Positions 45,080 to 55,040 of a stretch of 64,000 nt of DNA are shown here, piece by piece (position 1 is the first letter of the stretch; each line of letters begins with the position of its first letter). The notes under the pieces are model-generated. The model was given only the letters and a program-made list of their open reading frames with translations, searched no databases and was not told the DNA's origin. The stretch is from Stenocarpella maydis (Eukaryota; Ascomycota; Sordariomycetes; Diaporthales; Diaporthaceae): NCBI GenBank assembly GCA_002270565.1, contig NQMI01000050.1, forward strand, positions 136,236-200,235, read 5' to 3'. Both the position numbers and the translations under genes were made by a program.

Positions 45080-46700
45080 GCCATGGGGTCTTGGTTGACA
45101 AGCTTTCTTTCCCATGGCCACTCCACTGCACGATGGCCTTCATTTTGAGACTGTGGCTCGCTCTATTATCATGGGGACGCGAGTTTCATCTGGGAACATG
45201 GTGTTCTCTGGGCTTTTCATGTAACTACCTTCCCCTTCAAGGCAATACGGTAACCTCACTTGAGGTGCTTATAGCTAGAGGAGCCTGCTGGCATATTTGG
45301 GCAATATATAAACCACATTGATTGACACAAGCATCCATGCGTTCAACAGGAGTCGAGTACTTTTTGAATAATTATTCGCCTTCGATTCTGTAGCCTGAAG
45401 TATATGGGCTCTATTAAGCTATATACCTAGGTACCGTTTTCGTTTTAAGGCACCTGGTTAGAAGCCAGACAATTTGATGAAACGAACGTAGGATGTAAGG
45501 TATAGAACCTCGAATAAATCACTGAATAATGGAATCTACCTTAGTCCCCGTAGCCGGATCTATTCGGCTCACATACTGTTCTTTATTTGAACTTTAATTT
45601 GCTACTAGGTACCTCGGTATTCAGACACACATGTGGCCAAAGCCCAGTAACCACCTATTTGCGTTCCAGGTAGGAGCGATTGGGAATTCAACCGAGAGGT
45701 GTTCTCCCCAGTGAGGCTAGCGAGAGTACCTACCTAGTCAGGTAGATAATAAGAGATCATGACTCCGTGGACAGACTGACGATCTCTCGATGCGCCCGTG
45801 ACCTAATACAGCATACATATCGTACTCATATTCGGGGAGCTCATAACAACGCTATTTTCCCAATAGTTGCACCCAGACACACTACAAAGCTATATTTATA
45901 TTGAGCATCACATACAGGGCTGACATGACGAGTTGGATGCGCATCGTCATCAAGTTGCCCAGACAGCACATGCACAACAGCTTGAGCCCAAAGCGGCGTT
46001 ACCTGAGGGTGACTACGATGGATAATTCCAGAATGGTCTAACAAATGAAGCTTGGACCCCTCAGCATTGTGGAAGAACTGGCCTTGGTCCAAAGCAATAG
46101 AATGCCTCAGCTGAGCCACTCTGCAACTGCTTGGCGCGGCGGTCAATACGATGGTGGGAGTTTCTCCAGACGGAATTGCCCTCTTTGGCAGGCGTATCGG
46201 GCGGCTATCCGAACCCGAGAGGCTGGTTCACGGGGGCGCAGGCGCAAGAGCACTTGGGACGAAACGTCACGAGGCTGACACACGTCAACCAAAGCCTGCC
46301 AAGATGGAGGTTTGCCATTGGGAACCTTCACGTCATTGCCAGTGACTTGGCAGAGCCGCGCACGATCCCAGAGGCTATTTCCCAATCTGGGCTGTTATCG
46401 GCCTGATAACGCTGGAAACCAGCTGCGTCCGAGCGGCAATGGCGGATGTCAAACCCCAGAAGTATGGCGAATGTCCGTCGGACTCTGGACCAGCAAGTCT
46501 TGATTGAGAGTTCAGAAAACTACGCCTCACTCACACGTCTCTGGAAAAAGTCGAGAATTATGGTTGCTCCTCCCTGACATTTGGGATATAAAGTCAGGGC
46601 CCCCTTAACTCTGGGGGGGTTGATGAGAACCGGATAGGACAGCAATCACTCAACCCCAACGCCGCCTCCACTTGATCAAGCCACCTCAGAAGCCTTCAAA
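45080..46700. other. Intergenic region
   Basis: 1.6 kb without a supported gene. Contains a TACCTAGGTA palindrome (45424-45433) and near-variants around 45605 and 45730. The TATA box of the next gene lies at 46587-46592. Confidence 0.5.
46587..46592 (+). promoter_or_regulatory. TATA box of the GAAxG-repeat gene
   Basis: TATAAA in the context GGGATATAAAGTC, about 110 bp upstream of the start codon. Confidence 0.5.
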
Positions 46701-47266
46701 ATGAAGTTCACAGCAAGCACCGCAGCCGCCCTCCTCTCCCTCTCCCTCTCCCTCACAGTCTCAGCGGCTCCAACGTGAGTACAGACAGACACATCGCATC
46801 CGCAGCACGCACATAAACTGACGCTATACTCCCCAGCAAACTGTCGAACTCGCTCGAGAGCCTACCGCCAAGAGACGTCATGGACATGGTGGGCGGCGAC
46901 CTCGGCCTCGCGGGCGGCATCGCCTCTGTCGCCGGGGACGCGGCAGAAGATGGCGGCTCTGAGGAGGTCAAGAACACGAAGCACAACCTGGTGCGGACGT
47001 TCAAAGGTCCTGGAAAGTACAAAAAGGACCCCAAGAAGGAGGCTGCGGGCGCCGCTTACGAGATTGCGAAGGGCGCTGCTAAGGGCGCTGCTAAGGGCGC
47101 TGCTGCGGGTGCTGCTGCGGGTGCTGCTGCGGGTGCTGCTGCTGGCGCCGCGGCGGGCGCCGCTGAAGCGAAGAAGGGTGGTAAGGGTGAGGGTTGCTAT
47201 GGGAAGGCGTGCGGTGGCACAGGTGGTTGTGCTGATAAGAAATGTGGTGGTGGTGGGTTGTACTGA
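46701..47266 (+). CDS. Secreted GAAxG-repeat protein with four-cysteine tail
   Basis: Two exons, 46701-46774 and 46837-47266, giving 167 aa. Residues 1 to about 23 form a clear signal peptide (MKFTASTAAALLSLSLSLTVSAA). A mixed-charge domain follows (about 25-95) with VVMDMVGG-like and lysine-rich parts. Next come seven or so tandem four-residue units, GAAK or GAAA, encoded by a near-perfect 12-bp DNA repeat. Then a lysine-rich linker leads to a short tail with four cysteines in the order CxxxxC, xxxxxC, xxxxC (GCYGKACGGTGGCADKKCGG). The small-xxx-small spacing could pack in membranes or fibrils. I know no named family; a secreted effector or wall peptide is one possibility. Confidence 0.8.
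47070..47165 (+). repeat. Coding 12-bp tandem repeat (GAAK/GAAA units)
   Basis: Units of the type GGCGCTGCTAAG and GGTGCTGCTGCG in head-to-tail order inside the secreted repeat gene. Length changes in steps of 12 bp keep the frame. Confidence 0.85.
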
Positions 47267-47439
47267 ACGACATGAGCTTCTTAGACAAAAGCCAATGATT
47301 GACTTGACAAGTGGAGCGCCTTCGTCCTCTGGAAGAGGGGGTTTAATTCCTCCTCCGTCTTACTACTATCCCAAGCTTCCTGACCAATATTGCATAAAGT
47401 GCTTCTATTCGTACCAATTGTAACATATCCAATCATGGA

Positions 47440-47860
47440 TAATATGCTCATACGTCGAAACAAGCGCCGCCCCATTGGCATCAATGGTATTACCTGCCCT
47501 GAAACCCACGCGCTGTTCTTAACGCTGAGGAAAGCCACCACATTCACAATATCCTTGGGCTGCCCCAGCAGGCCAAACGGACTAGCCTTCTTAAGGCCCT
47601 CCACCATGACCTCGCTATTCCCCTCGAAGAGCTCCATCCCCGTCGGCCCCGTGCAACGGCGTTGATTCTCATCTTCTGTTCAACCGCGCTCTTAGTAGTG
47701 CAATACAACAGATAAGGCGGCGCCACAGTGCTGGACTTCGAGATGCCGGTGCTCACGAAGATGGACCGCCCGACAGGGCCCATGTGTTCAAATGATTTAT
47801 ATATCGACGTCAGCCTTCCAAAGTGCAGACGAGCGATCAAAGGCGAGAAGATGCCATAAC
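47440..47860 (-). pseudogene. Short-chain dehydrogenase/reductase (SDR) pseudogene
   Basis: On the minus strand, pieces of a classical SDR appear in order but in two frames. The block GRSIFVSTGISKSSTV is followed by YCTTK, which is the catalytic YxxxK. The sequence then jumps to MRINAVARG, so about a dozen residues usually present between KSAVEQ and the INAVAPG block are missing and the Pro is Arg. After a frameshift near 47640, GMELFEGNSEVMVEGLKK and FGLLGQPKDIVNVVAFL follow, then WVSGQVI. Sequence upstream (to about 48030) may contain more eroded SDR, including HFGRL. The nucleotide-binding TGxxxGxG motif is not seen. Non-functional. Confidence 0.75.
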
Positions 47861-48067
47861 GAAGACAGGCGAAGTAACGCCTGTATGGTAAAGCCGGCGG
47901 CAGTTGATCACCTGCTCTTCTGTCCACAAGCACAATGTGCTTGAAATTCTCCTTTAAGACCTGGTAAGCTATCGAGAAGTAAAGGTACCAGTGGACATGA
48001 TCATTTGGCAACAATTCGTTGCCCTCTTTCATTATGATAGTACCCTACTCATGTACATCCCGCTACA

Positions 48068-49952
48068 TTAAACATCGATCTCCTTGGCATCAGCCTGCAC
48101 ATTCATCGTGTTCAGCACTGTCTGCGCGCTCCTCTTCTCGAGGGACTTTTTGACTGGGTTGGGGGCAGAGAAGACCTCCTCCAACTCCTCCAGGGTGCGG
48201 CCCTTGGTCTCTGGGAAGAAGAAGTACATGAAGGCGCCCTCGAACAGGTCCCAGAAGACGAAGACTATGTAGAAGTAGTAGCCGATATTCTGAAAGGCCG
48301 GTCCGGAGCTGTACTGGATGATGACGCTAGACATGGCCGAGGCGAAGTTGCCAATGGCGGTTCCCTTGGCGCGGGTGGCGGTGGGCAGCGTCTCGGCGAT
48401 GTACATGCTCTGCAGTGGAGTCCAGCCGAACGAGAAGACGATGCCGAAGATGAAGATGAAGGCGACAGTGGCGTTTCCTGCAGAGACGTTGTCCGGCTGA
48501 TCAAGAGACAGCTTTGAGGTGCCGGTGATGATGGCGAAGCAGATGGACGAGAAGACGATGGAGTATAGGAGCAGAGGTCGCCGTCCCACGACATCGGTCA
48601 TACGGGCGCCCAGGCAAGCGCCAAAGAAGCAGAGGACCGGGTTGATACCGTTTAGGGCCAGGACGGTGTGCTCATGGGTGATGCCCGCGTTGACCAGCAT
48701 GGTAGGCAAGTAGTAGCTGGAGAGTGAGTTACCACTGAGTTGGCCGAAGCAAGCCATGCCGAGCACACAGATCAGACGCCTCCGGGCCGAGTGTGTGTCC
48801 CAAAGCTCGTGGTAGTCCCACCACTTCTTGTCTGACGCCTCACTGGAGATCTGGTTTGCCATTTCCTTCATCTGGAGCAGCACGTAAGGGTGGTTTGGGT
48901 CACCCTCGCCGTGGAACTTGGTCAGAACCCTGGCAGCGTCTTCATGCCTGTCCCGAGCAATGAGCCAGCGAGGCGACTCTGGCAGGAGGAAGGCGAAGAG
49001 CACGACAAAGCCAGATGTAATCATTTGGCACCAAATGGGAATCCTCCAAGCCCGAGTATAATCGGGGATATAGGCGCACCCATACACGACCCAGGAAGCG
49101 ATGATACTACCGATGTACCAAGTGCAGTTGTAGAGCCCGGTCAGGGTGCCACGGAAGGCAGGATGAGCCATCTCGCTGACATATGTCGGCGCGGAGACGC
49201 AGCAGAAGCTGACGCCGAAGCCGAGAACGAACCGACCGCCGAGGAACTGGCCATGAGTAGTAGCAGGGGCTTGCACACATGTTCCGATAATGACAATGGC
49301 CGAACCGATCTGGTCCACGTTAATCTCCAGCTACAGGCCCCAGAGCGATACATTCCAAGGCACTCCCAGGCAAAAAGATGCGGGAGCTGGAGCAAGGCCA
49401 GAATGGTACTTACGAACATGCCTGCGCGACGTCCGAGGTAGTCGTTTGCGGGGCCGGTGAGGAAGACGGCTGCTACAGACCCAATGTTATACATGGCGAA
49501 GACAAGACCCGTTCCGGACCCTGCCTCAGTCCTTGATTCCGTGAATTGTCAGTATTTGTAGGCGGAATTTGATATTGAAGGGAGGACATACATGTTGAAA
49601 TAGCGCTGATATGCCTTCATGCCGTTCAAGCCACCCATGAGTGACCCGTCATAGCCATTTAAACAACTGGGAGCACGTCAGCGGTACCGCTATTGAGAAT
49701 CCGGTGAGACTGATCCCGTTCCCGACTGCTTTGATGGTTTATTTCCCTTGGATTTTGCGTGTGAAAAGTGAAGACATACCCGCAGAGGTAAGGCACGGCG
49801 AGCACAAGATAGAGTCGGAGCATGGGCCATGTCCAAGGAGAGATCTTGCCCTCGGTCTCGTGGGCGATATGGACGACATGGTCGACATTTGGCTGCTCGT
49901 CATGGTGGTCGACACTGTGGACGCCGGTAGGCTTCTCGTCGGTGGTGGCCAT
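48068..49952 (-). CDS. MFS sugar transporter, lactose permease-like
   Basis: Four exons, 49952-49780, 49666-49592, 49531-49414 and 49330-48068, giving 542 aa. The sugar-porter motifs are visible: [12 protein letters not shown] in TM1, [10 protein letters not shown] between TM2 and TM3, [12 protein letters not shown] after TM6, and [15 protein letters not shown] after TM12. The loop region [16 protein letters not shown] and TM7 ([14 protein letters not shown]) resemble the Lac12/LacpA branch. It is divergent from a GH2 beta-galactosidase gene 1.49 kb away, the same layout as lactose permease and beta-galactosidase genes in Kluyveromyces lactis and Aspergillus nidulans. Import of lactose or a related beta-galactoside is therefore likely. 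Exact substrate range is inference. Confidence 0.9.
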
Positions 49953-50070
49953 GCTTGGCTCGGTGTCTCAGCAGCTGATGGAGAGATTTGGAAGTAGTCC
50001 AGTCCAACGAGCCTGACGTGACCCGAGAGATTGGGGGGGCGAGAGGGTGGGTGGAGGCCAGAGGCATGAC

Positions 50071-50076
50071 TTTATA
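50071..50076 (-). promoter_or_regulatory. TATA box of the lactose permease-like gene
   Basis: TATAAA on the minus strand, about 119-124 bp upstream of the start codon at 49952. Confidence 0.45.
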
Positions 50077-50580
50077 TGTGCAGCGCATCCGAGGGCGTGA
50101 TAGGCGAGAAGCCGTGCAACATGGGACAGGAGTGGCCTAGTGGCATGGATGGCTCAACCCATGCTGGCGTGAGCTTGAGTGGTGGTGGTGAAGCGAAAGA
50201 AGCGTCCCGAGTCCCGACGCAGAGTGAGCAGCGGGCATCATCACCAGGGGAGGATGGTGTGTTCCTTCAACGGTCCCCCGCATTGCTGCCATTGGTCGGT
50301 GCCATGCGGAATGCACATGAGATGGCCCCTAAGCGACATGTCCTTGGTGAGCGTGGGTGAGCCTGCGCGACCCTGGTCGTGATGTGGATGTCGGCTCCGG
50401 ACGGCCCATTGGCCTGGTCGTGTGTTGAAGTAAGGTAAGTGAGAGCAGTCGGGCAAAAACAGGCCTGACAGGTTAATTCCAGCGCTCGCGTGCAGGGATC
50501 CCCTCAAGAGACCAAGGGCTCGCCTGGGCTGATCTGGGGTCAGGTTGGGGTCGCCAGAGGACCCACCTCTTCCCCAAGCT

Positions 50581-50597
50581 CGGCTCCGTCTTCCCCG
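50581..50597 (+). promoter_or_regulatory. CGG-N11-CCG site (Gal4/Lac9-type zinc-cluster half-site pair)
   Basis: CGG at 50581-50583 and CCG at 50595-50597 with 11 bases between. Gal4 and Lac9 bind this arrangement to control galactose and lactose genes in yeasts. In Pezizomycotina other zinc-cluster factors use similar sites. Confidence 0.3.
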
Positions 50598-51444
50598 GCA
50601 TCAATTGTTAATGTGTGTCTCCTTCATGTACCTCTCCATAGAAACTACTAAGGTCACATACTTCTGCCTACCCCCTCAACCACATTTCAGCCTAGTTAAA
50701 TTGTTTTGCTAGTTGGCAGCCCTCATGGATTTGTCTTCTGTCTGACTATCCATCCGCCTGGATGTCTGTACACGATCGATTAGCTGTCAATATCCTCGAC
50801 CACTCTCGTCTTTCCCAAGAGATCATTTATGATCATTTCCAGCCAGGCCAGATTTTCTGTATAGCGTCAGTCATGTAAATGGTCTGCCAGTTGTGGGCTC
50901 AGGTGCGGAGAATGCGGGGTAACTAGTGTACATAGTATGTAAGAAAGAAAATCAGTTGGGGGCGAGCCCAACCCCGCCATGCCACCAGGAACCAGCCAGC
51001 GTTGAACAGGCACGACATATGGACGAGGACACTTGGTTCAATCTCCTTCACTTAGCTTGCAAATTCAACCGAGAATTTCCCGCTCGAGACCGACGAGAAG
51101 AAAATATCCCCTTCATTGCTGTATCTTCCCGTTTTCACAGGCATTCTGGCATTCCATGCATGTGCGGGTCCCAATCGCAGACCACACAGACCCTGTGCAG
51201 AAATTGTGGGCTTTCAGCATCATCGCTCCCTGCAGCGTAACATATATTGGCCTCCTCGTCCAAGCAAAAGGGTGATCGTCCCTGCTCCAGTCTGCCCCGC
51301 CCAATTGTCAGTTACATTATTAAGAGGCCGTGGAACTGAATCTTTGCATAAAGCTTGCGCTACTCGCTCCTCTCCCTCCTCCACACCCCCATAGTCCCAC
51401 CTCTCGCACCTCGTCAAGAGATCTCAATAGGACAGATCTTCAGG

Positions 51445-54400
51445 ATGGCTCCCCGCGGCATTCCTCCTCAGGAGCACAAAGACAGGCCCGACTACATTAA
51501 CGAGGCCGTCTTTAGGCGCAACTGTCTCCCCGCCCGCTCCTACTTCATCCCCGAGACCTCCCTGCTGCTCAATGGCAGCTGGGACTTCCACTACGCTTCC
51601 GCCCCGCTCGAGGCCCCAGAACCAGAGGCTGGCGAGACCACGGCCTGGGGGAAGCTCAACGTACCCGGTCACTGGCAGCTTCAGGGCCATGGGAAGCCCT
51701 GGTACACCAATGTTCAGTTCCCAATCCCCGTCTGCCCTCCCTACGTGCCCACCGACAACCCCACCGGCACGTACCGGAGGACATTCCACGTGCCAAACTC
51801 CTGGGACTCCGCGACCCAGCTGAGACTGCGCTTCGACGGCGTGGACAGCGCCTATCATGTCTTTGTCAATGGCGTGCTGGTGGGCTATGCTCAGGGGTCC
51901 AGGAACCCTCACGAGTTCGACGTGTCCGAGTACGTGGCCCGCGACGGGCCAAATGAGCTCTTTGTGAGAGTATACCAGTGGTCGGATGGCACGTATATCG
52001 AGGATCAGGACCAGTGGTGGCTATCCGGTAGGTTTATTAGCCCTCCGCACCCCGTAGGGACCTACGGCTAAACCGTCAACCAGGTATCTTCCGGGACGTT
52101 TACCTGATCGCCTTCCCCGCCGAAACCAGAATCGACGACTGGTTCTTGCGAACAGATCTCGACTCCGATTACGAGAACGCGACACTGGAGGCCACAGTTG
52201 ACGTGCGGAGCAAAGAGAAGGCGACGCTGAAACTTACGCTCTCGGAGCTGGACAAGGAGGGTGGCAAAGTCATTGGGACCAAGGAAGTCTCGGTGGCATC
52301 AGGTACATCCAAGGTGGAGGTCTCCATGCCTGTGAGCAAACCCGAGAAGTGGACTGCCGAGTCTCCCTATCTCTACGACGTCGAGCTCGCCCTGAGCACC
52401 TCGTCATCGACAGCATACACAGTCACCCAGAGAGTTGGCTTCCGCAAGGTCGAGCTTATTAACGGGCTGATGACCGTCAACGGCACTCCTATCCGACTGC
52501 GGGGTGTCAACCGACACGAGCACCACCCTCACTTTGGCCGGGCTGTGCCGCTTGACTTCATCAGGCGTGATTTGCTTCTCATGAAGACGCACAACGTCAA
52601 TGCCCTTCGCACCTCTCACTACCCCTCTCACCCCAAGATCCTAGACATGTGCGACGAGCTCGGCCTCTGGGTCATGGATGAGGCAGATCTCGAATGTCAC
52701 GGCTTTTATGACGCAGTCGCCAGGCCTCAGGATATCCCCGAGGGCCAGGACTACGAGGAGCGCAAGAAGCTCACCTTCCCACAGGCCGCCAAGTTCACGA
52801 CCGACAACGCAACCTGGAAGGAGGCATATGTAGACCGTATGCGGGATCTTATCCAGCGTGACAAGAATCATGCATCTGTCATCATCTGGAGTTTAGGTAA
52901 CGAGGCCTTCTACGGCCAGAACCACCAGGCCATGTACAAGTACGGCAAGGACTTCGACCCAGGCCGGCTGATCCACTACGAGGGTGACGTACACGCGGAA
53001 TCGGCCGATATGTACAGCTATATGTATCCGCCCGTCGAGCGGCTGGCCAAGTTGTCCGCGACCGAAGGTGTCAAAGATGGCAAGTATGAGAAGCCGGTGG
53101 TGCTCTGCGAGTATGGACACGCCATGGGCAACGGTCCTGGCTGGCTGGAGGACTATGAGGAGCTCTTCCGGACACACCCTCGCCTCCAGGGTGGCTTCAT
53201 CTGGGAGTGGGCAAACCACGGCCTCTGGAAGGAGGAGGGCGACGGTACCGGAAAAGGTGGCTACTATGCTTATGGAGGCGACTTTGGCGACGTTCCCAAT
53301 GATGGCACTTTTGTCATGGATGGTTTGTGTTTCAGCAACCACGAGCCCACGCCAGGCCTAACCGAGTATAAGAAGGTTATCCAGCCTGTTGGGCTCTTTG
53401 TCGACGGCCAAAAGCTTACTCTGGAGAACTACTACGACTTTGTCGACCTCAAGCACCTCGTGGCTTCCTACAAGGTAGAAGAATTTGGGGAGGAGTAAGT
53501 GACTTTGCTATTTGCTTGGTCGGGATTGTTCTCACTGATAACCTTTTTAGATCCAAACTTCTCACATCCGGCAAGCTCGACATCCCCGACATTAAGGCTG
53601 GCAAGAAGGGCGAGATTGATCTGAGCGGGGCACTGTCCAAGCACAAGAGCAGCAGGGAGGTATATGTGACTGTGTCACTGGCTCTCCGCGACGAAACTCC
53701 TTGGGCGGCCGCCGGCCACGAAATTGCCTGGAAGCAGTGGCAAATATCCAAGGCGGCTTCCCCAATGATGCCTCTGGCCCTGAACAAGATGTCGTCTTCA
53801 ATCAAGGTTGCCTCATCCGGCGCGAAGGTCGACGTTTCCGGCGCCAACTACAGCTTCACATTTGACCGCGCCCGTGGCGCTCCAACTTCCTGGGTTGTCA
53901 ATGGCGTGTCTATCCTCGAGGCTGACCCCACCACCGGCATTGCCATCACACCGTCCTTCTGGCGCCCTGCCACCGACAACGACGTCCCTAACTCGTTACC
54001 ATATTGGCAGCGTTTCGGAGTGGATGTTCTGGAAAGCCAAGGTCGCTCGTTCACCATCGATACTTCTGACCCCAACAAGGCCATCCTGAAGTCTCACGTC
54101 TACATCACACCACCAATCTTGGCATGGGGATATGAGTGCCACATCGAGTACACCATCACAAACACGGGTGCTCTGCACATCGACGTCAAGAGCGCCAAGC
54201 CCACGGGGGCCAAGCCTGCCCACGTGCCCCGGGCGGGCCTGAACCTGAGGCTGAGCAAGAAGCTCGACAAGGTCAAGTGGTTCGGCCTCGGGCCCGGCGA
54301 GAGCTACCCGGACAAGAAGGACTCGCAGCGCACGGGGGTCTGGAGCGCCGGCTCGGTCAAGGACCTACAGGTGCCGTATGAGGTGCCGCAGGAGAACGCG

Positions 54401-54697
54401 AACCGCATGGAGGCGCGGTATGTGACCCTCACGGACTCGCACGACGCCGGCGTCAGGGCCGTGGCCCAGGGCTTCGAGGGCGGCTTCAGCTGGGTGGCGA
54501 GCAACCACTCGGCCGGGACCATCCAGAACGCGCGACACCCGCCCGACCTCGTCGAGGAGGACGCCACCCTGCTGAGGCTGGACTACAAGGTTGCCGGCGT
54601 GGGCACGGGCGCTTGCGGGCCTGCTGTGAGAGATGATCTGATAGTCAAGACCGAGGAGTTCAGCTTTGGATTCATACTGGAGAGTGTTGGATTATAG
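51445..54697 (+). CDS. Intracellular beta-galactosidase, glycoside hydrolase family 2
   Basis: Three exons, 51445-52027, 52084-53494 and 53551-54697, giving 1046 aa, the size of LacZ/Lac4-type enzymes. It hydrolyses lactose to glucose and galactose. Domain order is GH2 sugar-binding (FDGVDSAYHVFVNGVLVGYA), immunoglobulin-like, TIM barrel, then the small beta-galactosidase domains. The barrel shows RLRGVNRHEHHP and WSLGNEAFYG, whose Glu (about residue 469) is the acid/base. Its nucleophile is the Glu in VLCEYGHAMGNGPG (about residue 538). There is no signal peptide, so it acts in the cytosol and needs an importer, which the divergent permease gene provides. Both introns are supported by restored motifs (WWLSGIFRDVYL). 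Confidence 0.96.
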
Positions 54698-55040
54698 GAC
54701 ATTGCTGTGGCGGACTTTGGATGATGACCATGTACGACTTTTGGTATTCTTTCAGCAGACGATCGACACATTGGTCGAGAATGACTCAACATGACTGCAT
54801 GATAGCTGTCCCTCCTCCAATCGCCAAAGTTAGGACAGAGTGACTCCGTCAGCACTATGTGACCTTTGCATGCTGCCGAAAGTGCCCGGCGTCTCATATG
54901 CGTTTCCTCGGCAGTAGTAGATGCTATGGGGAAATTCTGTGGCTATATAACACCACTCTGCTATCCGTAACTTTTGCTTGGACATATTGAACTCAGACTC
55001 TTCCCAGATACCTTGACAGCCACTCCCTTACACAGACATC
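54698..55040. other. Intergenic region
   Basis: 343 bases holding the 3' flank of the beta-galactosidase gene and the P450 promoter, with a TATATAA box at 54945-54951 about 90 bp before the P450 ATG. Confidence 0.5.
54945..54951 (+). promoter_or_regulatory. TATA box of the P450 gene
   Basis: TATATAA, about 90 bp upstream of ATG 55041. Confidence 0.45.

Larger units (their letters stand above)
49953..51444. promoter_or_regulatory. Shared divergent promoter region of permease and beta-galactosidase
   Basis: 1.49 kb between the two start codons with no gene of its own. A TTTATA (TATAAA on the minus strand) at 50071-50076 lies about 120 bp upstream of the permease. One CGG-N11-CCG, the Gal4/Lac9-type spacing, is at 50581-50597, and a CreA-like CTGGGG at 50534-50539. 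By chance a CGG-N11-CCG is expected roughly 0.4 times in this length, so it is only suggestive. Confidence 0.5.
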
